A stretch of 64,000 nucleotides of DNA. Origin: Martelella sp. AD-3 (GTDB lineage Bacteria; Pseudomonadota; Alphaproteobacteria; Rhizobiales; Rhizobiaceae). How positions within the stretch are numbered: the stretch's first letter is position 1; each line of letters starts with the position of its first letter. The stretch covers positions 3,352,501-3,416,500 of the forward strand of contig NZ_CP014275.1 in assembly GCF_001578105.1 (NCBI RefSeq), read 5' to 3'. The notes under the pieces were generated by a model. The model was not told the origin of the DNA. It was given only the letters and a program-made list of their open reading frames with translations, and searched no databases. Made by a program: the position numbers and the translations under genes. Positions 58,297-64,000 of the stretch are shown here, piece by piece.

Positions 58297-58728
58297 ATGA
58301 AGAAAGGAAGACCCCTGACAACATTGCACGCCAAAGGTGCCGCAGACGATGCTGCACCGAAGAGCAGGAAAAGCGGCGTTCATGCCGCGGATCAGGCTTT
58401 GTCCACCGTCCTCGCCAGCCTTGAGGATTCCAAGGCTGAAGATATCGTAACCATCGACATCAAGGGCAAATCGGCGCTCGGCGACCACATGGTGGTCGTA
58501 TCCGGACGTTCGAACCGGCATGTCGTGGCGATTTGCGACCATCTGGTCAAGGACATCAAGCAATCGGGTGCAGGCACCCCCAGGGTTGAAGGCCAGGATG
58601 CCGGAGACTGGGTGCTGATCGACACCGGTGACGTGATCGTCCATGTATTCCGGCCGGAAGTTCGCGAGTTCTACAATATCGAGAAGATGTGGTCCGCGCC
58701 CGAAATGAACGAGGGACGCCTGCACTAG
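58297..58728 (+). CDS. rsfS: ribosomal silencing factor RsfS
   Basis: 143 residues with the RsfS core LASLEDSKAEDIVTIDIKGK then SALGDHMVVVSGRSNRHV, GDWVLIDTGDVIVHVF and RPEVREFYNIEKMW. Binds ribosomal protein uL14 and blocks subunit joining in starvation. The exact start is uncertain: ATG at 58297, but the GAAAGGAAG lies 3' of it, pointing to a CTG at 58315 or TTG at 58324. Stop TAG is the start of a dispersed repeat. Confidence 0.93.
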   Translation: MKKGRPLTTLHAKGAADDAAPKSRKSGVHAADQALSTVLASLEDSKAEDIVTIDIKGKSALGDHMVVVSGRSNRHVVAICDHLVKDIKQSGAGTPRVEGQDAGDWVLIDTGDVIVHVFRPEVREFYNIEKMWSAPEMNEGRLH

Positions 58729-58831
58729 CGCATCGGCCCGAAAATCGGAATCGATTTTCGGAAAGCACGATGCGTAGATTCAATAGGTTAGAGCGTCCTT
58801 TATGCGTCCGAATGGACGCACGGCGCTCTAG
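58726..58831. repeat. RIME-like dispersed element, family B, copy 3
   Basis: 106 bp, same orientation as 49990-50095 with about five base differences. It starts with the rsfS stop codon TAG (CAC TAG) and ends CTCTAG. It separates rsfS from rlmH, which are normally close. Confidence 0.93.
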
Positions 58832-59012
58832 CGCCTGGGAACCCGGTGCCCGTGGCTGCCGTGTGCCGCGCCAAAGCGCGCGGGCATGATTTTTGCGGCC
58901 TTGTGCCCGCTCGAAAGTCTCGCTTCGGTCCAAACCTGACGGATCCAGCGGGGCTGCAGACTTTGGCCTGAAATTTCACGCCGCTTCCGGCAGCCCCACC
59001 GAGGAAAAAACA

Positions 59013-59495
59013 ATGCAGATCGGCATTTTCGCCGTCGGGCGGCTGAAGTCCGGTCCCGAGAAGGAGCTGGTTGCCCGCTATCTCGACCGGCTGAAAAAGA
59101 CCGGAAAGGCGCAGGGCATCGATTTTGTCCGCGTCCATGAAGTCAATGAAAGCCGCGCGGGCAATGCCGCGACCCGCAAGCGGGAGGAGGCGCAGGCGCT
59201 GGAAGCGGTCCTGTCCCCCGAGACCGTTCTCGTGCTGCTCGATGAGCGCGGCAAGTCCTTCGACAGCCCCGCCTTTTCCGAGAAGATCGCCAGTTTTCGC
59301 GACCAGGGCAAGCGCGAGATGATCTTCGCCATCGGCGGCGCCGACGGGCTTGATCCCGTTCTCCTCGAACGCGCCGACCTGACCGTCAATTTCGGCGCCA
59401 TGACATGGCCGCACCAGATCGTGCGCATCCTGCTTGCCGAACAGCTCTACCGCGCCGTGACGCTGATGGCCGGCCACCCCTATCACCGGATATGA
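59013..59495 (+). CDS. rlmH: 23S rRNA (pseudouridine1915-N3)-methyltransferase RlmH
   Basis: 160 residues of the SPOUT class. VLVLLDERGKSFDSPAFSEK, FAIGGADGLDP and NFGAMTWPHQIVRILLAEQL then YRAVTLMAGHPYHR are diagnostic. Methylates pseudouridine 1915 in helix 69. ATG at 59013 with GAGGAAAAAACA ahead. 181 bp after the repeat; the longer frame upstream is not used. Confidence 0.97.
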   Translation: MQIGIFAVGRLKSGPEKELVARYLDRLKKTGKAQGIDFVRVHEVNESRAGNAATRKREEAQALEAVLSPETVLVLLDERGKSFDSPAFSEKIASFRDQGKREMIFAIGGADGLDPVLLERADLTVNFGAMTWPHQIVRILLAEQLYRAVTLMAGHPYHRI

Positions 59496-59595
59496 ACGCT
59501 TCAAAACTTTGTGTCTTATAAAGACGTTCGGCTTTCGTTAACCTGTCGGCGTTCTATATCGGCTGCGCTCGAGCTCCAACCGAAAGTCAGGACGA

Positions 59596-60987
59596 ATGGG
59601 CTTTGCAAGGGTCAATACCGTGCGTTTTCGCGCCGCATGCGGTCTGCTGCTGCTTGCGGGCTGGACATGGTCTACCCCCCAGATGACATTCGCCCAGGCC
59701 GAACCCGCGCCGCGGACCGATTCCCGCGAACTCGTGGACAGGCTCTCCGAGAAGCGCAGCGAGAGCGAAATCGAACTCGATACGATCCGCAGCTCCATCA
59801 CCGTTTCTGAAGAAAAGATTGCCGGCCTGCAGAGCGAGATCGACAAGCTTGCCGGTGACACCGCCAGCCTGAAACAGGCGCTGGTGGACTCGGCGGACCG
59901 CAGGCGCGCGCTGGAGGAACAGATCGGCGAGAGCGAGGCGCGCATCGCCGAGCTCTCCGGAGAGGAAACCGTCCTCAAGGTCTCTCTGAACGAGGAGCGC
60001 GATGTGCTGGCCGATGTTCTGGCTGCCCTGCAGCGCATGGGCCGCGACCCGCCGCCTGCCCTTCTGGTCGCACCCGGCGATGCGCTCGATTCCGTGCGCA
60101 GCGCCATCCTGCTCGACGGCGTGGTGCCGGAAATGCGCGCGCGCATGGAAAGCGTGCTTGGCGATCTCAGATCGCTGCAGGCGGTCAAGCAGGAACGCGA
60201 GAACGCGCGCGACGCGCTTGCCGCCGACCTCGACAGCCTGGCCGAGGAAACCCGGCGCATGGACATGCTGATTGCCGAAAACGAGAAAGCGAGCGCCGAA
60301 AGCGCCGAGGCGCTTGCCGAGGAACGGCGCCAGGCTGAGGCCCTTGCCGCGCGCGCCACCGACCTCAACGGCCTGATCGCCTCGCTTGAGACCGAAATCA
60401 CCTCCGCGCGCAACGCGGCGCTGCTTGCCCGGCAGGAGGAAGAGCGCCGCCGGCAGATGAGCGAAGCGCAACGGGAAGAGGCGCGCGCCCGCGCGCTCAC
60501 ATCTTCGCCCGATAAAAACCGCATTACGCCCGCATATCCGTTCTCTGACCTGAAGAACCGGCTGGTATTGCCGGTGGCTGGCGATATTCTGCGCCGCTTC
60601 GGCGATCCGGACGGGACGGGCCATGAGGCGACCGGCATCACCGTCGCGGCGCGCCCCGGCGCGCTGGTGACGGCGCCTGCCGACGGAACGGTGGTTTACG
60701 CCGGGCGCTTCAGAAGCTACGGAGAGATGATCATCCTCAATGTCGGCGACGGCTATCACCTGGTGATGACGGGCATGGAGGGATTGAAGGTGCGTCAGGG
60801 CGATTTCGTGTTCTCCGGCGAACCCCTTGCGCAGATGGGCGCCAGGCGCATCGCAAGCGCGGCGACGCTGGCGCTGGAAACGGACAGGCCGACGCTCTAC
60901 ATTGAGCTGCGGCAAAACGGCAAGCCGGTCGATTCCGGACCTTGGTGGGCGGACAAAAATGATGGAAAGGCACGCAATGATACGTAG
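59596..60987 (+). CDS. murein hydrolase activator EnvC-like (degenerate M23) protein
   Basis: 463 residues. Signal peptide (about 35 residues, ending TFAQA), a long coiled coil (about 45-300), and a C-terminal LytM/M23 domain (LVLPVAGDILRRFGDPDGTG, VVYAGRFRSYGEMIILNVGD). The metal ligands are missing: the HxxxD site reads HEATGI and the HxH site is not kept (GYHLVMTGME), as in EnvC, which activates amidases rather than cutting itself. Periplasmic division protein. Overlaps ctpA by 11 nt. Confidence 0.9.
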   Translation: MGFARVNTVRFRAACGLLLLAGWTWSTPQMTFAQAEPAPRTDSRELVDRLSEKRSESEIELDTIRSSITVSEEKIAGLQSEIDKLAGDTASLKQALVDSADRRRALEEQIGESEARIAELSGEETVLKVSLNEERDVLADVLAALQRMGRDPPPALLVAPGDALDSVRSAILLDGVVPEMRARMESVLGDLRSLQAVKQERENARDALAADLDSLAEETRRMDMLIAENEKASAESAEALAEERRQAEALAARATDLNGLIASLETEITSARNAALLARQEEERRRQMSEAQREEARARALTSSPDKNRITPAYPFSDLKNRLVLPVAGDILRRFGDPDGTGHEATGITVAARPGALVTAPADGTVVYAGRFRSYGEMIILNVGDGYHLVMTGMEGLKVRQGDFVFSGEPLAQMGARRIASAATLALETDRPTLYIELRQNGKPVDSGPWWADKNDGKARNDT

Positions 60988-62362
60988 GGCAACGCTTCTG
61001 CTGGCTGGCGCCGTGATCGGCGCCTCGGCGACCGGCATCCTGGTTTCCGCCGACATACCGGCGCGCGCGGCAAGTGACGACAGCACCTATCGCGAGATGT
61101 CGCTGTTCGGCGATGTTTTCGAGCGCGTGCGCAGCCAGTATGTCTCGCCGCCTGACGAAGAGAAGATGATCCAGGATGCGATCAACGGCATGCTGAGCGG
61201 ACTCGATCCGCATTCGAGCTACATGACGGCGGAAGAATCCGACGAGATGCGCGATCAGTCGAAGGGCGAGTTCGGCGGCCTCGGCATCGAGGTGACGATG
61301 GAGGACGAAGTCGTCAAGGTCGTCGCACCGATCGATGACACGCCGGCTTCCAATGCCGGCGTCCTTGCCGGCGACAGCATTGTCGAGATCGACGGCGAGA
61401 GCGTGCGCGGCATGTCGCTCAACGATGCGGTGGACCGCATGCGCGGCGAGGTCGGCGAACCGATCGACATCACCATCATCCGCGACGGCGTGGCCAAGCC
61501 GATCGAAATGACCATCGTGCGCGGCGTCATTCCGGTGCAATCGGTCAAATGGCGGATCGAAAACGACAATATCGGCTACATCCGCATCTCGACCTTCATG
61601 AACGAGAAGCTGGACGAGAGCCTGAACGAGGCGATCGAGGAAATCCGCGCCGAAGTGCCGGATGACCAGCTCAAGGGCTATATCCTCGACCTTCGCCTCA
61701 ACCCCGGCGGCTTCCTCAACCAGGCCGTCGCCGTGGCCGATACCTTCCTCGACGAGGGCGAGGTGGTTTCCACCCGCGGCCGCAATTCTAGCGAGACCCG
61801 CCGCTTCGACGCGGGGCCCGGCGACCTGACCAACGGCAAGCCGCTGATCGTGCTCGTCAATGGCGGCTCGGCGTCTGCGTCCGAAATCGTCGCCGGCGCG
61901 CTGCAGGACCTGAAGCGGGCAACGCTGGTCGGCACCCGCACCTTTGGCAAGGGCTCGGTCCAGACCATCGTGCCCCTCGGCGTTGAGGGCTCGCTCAGGC
62001 TGACGACGGCGCTCTATTACACGCCGTCCGGCACCTCGATCCAGGGCACCGGCATCAATCCCGACATCATCGTCGAACAGGTGCTGCCGGAAGACCTCGA
62101 GGGCCTGATCCGCCCGGAGGGCGAAAGCGCGCTGCGCGGTCATATCCAGGGCGACGAGGAAACCGACGAGGGTTCGGGTTCGGTCGCCTATGTGCCGCGC
62201 GAGACCGAGGACGACGTCCAGCTGAAATACGCGATCGACCTTCTGGAAGGAAAGATCACCGACGACGCCTTCCCCGCGGATCCGGAAAAGGCGGTCGAGG
62301 AACTCCAGGCGGCGAAGGCCGAAGCAATGACGCAGGAGCCGGAAATGGAGGACGCCCATTAG
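60977..62362 (+). CDS. ctpA: S41-family carboxyl-terminal processing protease
   Basis: 461 residues. N-terminal signal/anchor (ATLLLAGAVIGASATGILVS), PDZ domain (about 95-180), and protease core with Ser 300 (VNGGSASASEIVAGAL) and Lys 325 (TRTFGKGSVQT). A 25-residue Ser-to-Lys gap is typical. Trims periplasmic proteins and cell-wall enzymes. ATG at 60977 with GGAAAGG ahead. Its stop TAG is the first triplet of a dispersed repeat. Confidence 0.95.
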   Translation: MIRRATLLLAGAVIGASATGILVSADIPARAASDDSTYREMSLFGDVFERVRSQYVSPPDEEKMIQDAINGMLSGLDPHSSYMTAEESDEMRDQSKGEFGGLGIEVTMEDEVVKVVAPIDDTPASNAGVLAGDSIVEIDGESVRGMSLNDAVDRMRGEVGEPIDITIIRDGVAKPIEMTIVRGVIPVQSVKWRIENDNIGYIRISTFMNEKLDESLNEAIEEIRAEVPDDQLKGYILDLRLNPGGFLNQAVAVADTFLDEGEVVSTRGRNSSETRRFDAGPGDLTNGKPLIVLVNGGSASASEIVAGALQDLKRATLVGTRTFGKGSVQTIVPLGVEGSLRLTTALYYTPSGTSIQGTGINPDIIVEQVLPEDLEGLIRPEGESALRGHIQGDEETDEGSGSVAYVPRETEDDVQLKYAIDLLEGKITDDAFPADPEKAVEELQAAKAEAMTQEPEMEDAH

Positions 62363-62463
62363 AGCATTTCGCAGTCGGATGGAAACATCTGACGTCCGCG
62401 AAAATGCGTTAAAACAAATAGATAGATCGCTTCCGCGTTTCCAGGAAATGCGGAAACGATCTA
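62360..62463. repeat. RIME-like dispersed element, family A, copy 2
   Basis: 104 bp, inverted copy of 22760-22863 with about five differences. Starts with the ctpA stop codon TAG and ends CTAG. Lies between ctpA and its terminator. Confidence 0.9.
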
Positions 62464-62492
62464 GGCGCGCTTCCGCCCCAATTATTGTATTC

Positions 62493-62520
62493 AGGAAGGC
62501 CGGGTTCGCCCGGCCTTCCT
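62493..62520 (+). terminator. terminator after ctpA
   Basis: Perfect 12-bp stem AGGAAGGCCGGG / CCCGGCCTTCCT with a TTCG tetraloop, followed by TCGTTTT. Located 29 bp after the repeat, so the repeat was inserted between the gene and its terminator. Confidence 0.92.
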
Positions 62521-62573
62521 TCGTTTTGCGTTCCGGATGATCCGGAGCTAGCGAAAATGTCTTTCAGACGGAA

Positions 62574-63614
62574 CTACCGCTCGATCTCCCAGAAAAGCGG
62601 GAACTTGGGATCGAACACCGTCACCGGACCGGCGCCGGTTTCCCGCCTTTTGGGATAGTCGATCGCTTTGTCGCGCTTGATCAGCGTCACCATCTCCTCG
62701 TTCGGGGGAAGCCCGTACCAGGCCGGGCCGTTCAGTGAGGCGAAGGCCTCGAGGCGGTCGAGGGCGTCTTCGTTCTCGAACACATGGGCAAGGCAGCTCA
62801 TCGTGTTCGGCGCGGTATAGATGCCGGCGCAGCCGCAGCCGCATTCCTTGGCCGGATCGACATGCGGGGCGGAGTCGGTTCCGAGGAAGAAGCGGGCGTT
62901 GCCTGAAGTCGCGGCCGCGACCAGCGCCTTGCGGTGCGTCTCGCGCTTGGCCACGGGCAGGCAATAGTAATGCGGGTGAATGCCGCCGACGAGAATGTCG
63001 TTGCGATTGATGATCAGGTGATGCGTGGTGAGCGAGCCGGCGAGATTGCGTTCGGCCGCCGAGATGTAGTCGATGCCGTCCTTCGTCGTCACATGCTCCA
63101 TCGTGATTTTCAGCTCCGGCAGACGCTTGCGCAGCGGATCGAGAACCGTTTCGATGAAGACGGCTTCGCGGTCGAAGATATCGACATCGGCGCTCGTGAC
63201 CTCGCCATGGACACAGAGATTGAGCCCGATCTCCGCCATCTTCTCCAGCACCGGCATGGCGTTGTCGAAATTGCGCACGCCGCTTGCCGAATTGGTGGTG
63301 GCGCCGGCGGGATAGAGTTTGACGGCCGTCACGAGGCCGCTTTCGTGAGCGCGCGCGACATCTTCGGGATCGGTCGTCTCGGTGAGGTAGAGCGTCATCA
63401 GCGGGGCGAAGGCCGCGCCCTGCGGCAGCGCCGCCATGATCCGCTCACGATAGGCGGCAGCATCGGCGGCCGTCACCACAGGCGGCACCAGATTGGGCAT
63501 GATGATCGCGCGGGCGAAATCGCGGGCGGTATCGCCGATCACGCCCTCCATCATCGCGCCGTCGCGCAGATGCAGGTGCCAGTCATCGGGGCGGCGGATC
63601 GTCAGTCTGTTCAT
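62574..63614 (-). CDS. pyrC: dihydroorotase
   Basis: 346 residues, the homodimeric PyrC class. HLHLRDG supplies metal ligands His 13 and His 15; Lys 99 ([15 protein letters not shown]) is the carbamylated Lys; GTDSAPH carries the catalytic Asp. Cyclises carbamoyl aspartate in pyrimidine synthesis. ATG at 63614 with GGAGTGAG 7 nt ahead; 63617 is an alternative start. Confidence 0.96.
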   Translation of the reverse strand: MNRLTIRRPDDWHLHLRDGAMMEGVIGDTARDFARAIIMPNLVPPVVTAADAAAYRERIMAALPQGAAFAPLMTLYLTETTDPEDVARAHESGLVTAVKLYPAGATTNSASGVRNFDNAMPVLEKMAEIGLNLCVHGEVTSADVDIFDREAVFIETVLDPLRKRLPELKITMEHVTTKDGIDYISAAERNLAGSLTTHHLIINRNDILVGGIHPHYYCLPVAKRETHRKALVAAATSGNARFFLGTDSAPHVDPAKECGCGCAGIYTAPNTMSCLAHVFENEDALDRLEAFASLNGPAWYGLPPNEEMVTLIKRDKAIDYPKRRETGAGPVTVFDPKFPLFWEIER

Positions 63615-63840
63615 CATCTCACTCCATGGGCTCGACCTGATCCGGCAATAGAGAATTTCAGGCCGGAAGGAAAGGCGGGAGGGCTCTTGCAAAAGGCGGG
63701 CCCGACTCCCGGAGATATGCATTTTCGCATGGAGCCCATGACGAAAACGCAAACCAAACCATGAAATATCCATTGTTTGCCCGTCCCCCGAGCCCCTACA
63801 TTGGCAGGATGACGTGCTGGAACCACAGGGAGGCGAGACC

Positions 63841-64000
63841 GTGACCCGCCAGAGGATCGACATCAACTGCGACATGGGGGAAAGCTTCGGCGCCTGGGAG
63901 AAGGGCGATGACGCGGCGATGCTGAAGGTCGTCTCCTCGGCCAATGTCGCCTGCGGCTTCCATGCCGGCGATCCCGATATCATGGCCAAGACCTTCGCAC
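63841..64000 (+). CDS. pxpA: 5-oxoprolinase subunit PxpA (LamB/YcsF family), 5' part
   Basis: Only 53 codons before the window ends. GTG start with AGGGAGGCGAG ahead. [20 protein letters not shown] and [17 protein letters not shown] are diagnostic of LamB/YcsF. Acts with PxpB and PxpC to open 5-oxoproline. Divergent from pyrC. Confidence 0.93.
   Translation, partial: MTRQRIDINCDMGESFGAWEKGDDAAMLKVVSSANVACGFHAGDPDIMAKTFA

Noticed and set aside
59512..59524. Palindrome GTCTTATAAAGAC upstream of the EnvC-like gene
   Set aside because: Short, AT-rich and near a likely promoter; no supporting context for an operator.

Overview
The window is about 64 kb of GC-rich chromosome from an alphaproteobacterium of the order Hyphomicrobiales (Rhizobiales), most likely Rhizobiaceae or a near relative. 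The evidence is the phoR-pstSCAB-phoU-phoB order, the obgE-proB-proA-nadD-rsfS-rlmH-envC-ctpA block, DUF2794, an IalB-family protein, a long-form PurC and RIME-like intergenic repeats. The genus cannot be fixed from sequence reading alone. I found no rRNA, tRNA or CRISPR array. Coding density is high and most genes are housekeeping.

Layout. 0.2-9 kb: a P1 peptidase converging on an RND efflux operon (adaptor, pump, outer-membrane factor) with its TetR regulator, which is translationally coupled to purC. 9-15 kb: a LysE exporter, an antitoxin-like gene remnant, rlmN, ialB, ykvA, phhB, a small tyrosine phosphatase, thpR, and the tesA / ybbA-ybbP divergent pair. 18.0-19.05 kb: an AT-richer patch with an orphan HTH regulator divergent from a 20-residue hydrophobic peptide gene with a very good ribosome binding site and a perfect 12-bp stem-loop after it. 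19-26.8 kb: YqaE-like, Bax-inhibitor-like and acetyltransferase genes, two diverged lipoproteins, a DUF2975-Xre pair with an operator over its promoter, then pyrE-frk. 27-28.2 kb: an intact IS481-family element. 28.2-37 kb: the phosphate regulon and an unknown membrane protein. 37-43.6 kb: a DeoR regulator, a solute-binding-like protein without signal peptide, a LacI regulator and xylBA. 43.7-47.5 kb: a probable glycine-betaine demethylation set (ridA-gbcA-gbcB-SDR). 47.6-53 kb: threonylcarbamoyl-AMP synthase, an FAD oxidoreductase, a MATE exporter and purD. 53.2-62.5 kb: the obgE-to-ctpA block with an extra PP2C-like gene. 62.5-64 kb: pyrC and the start of pxpA.

The strongest unusual signal is a set of five short dispersed elements in two families (A: 104 bp, two copies; B: 106 bp, three copies). 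Each is built of two imperfect palindromes and ends in TAG/CTA. In four of the five, the terminal TAG is the stop codon of the adjoining gene (ctpA, phoB, rsfS, and both genes around the copy at 49990-50095). The IS481 copy sits exactly at the CTAG end of one element and duplicated CCTAGA, which fits the NCTAGN target known for IS481. The second notable item is the HTH regulator / micropeptide / stem-loop patch at about 18-19 kb.
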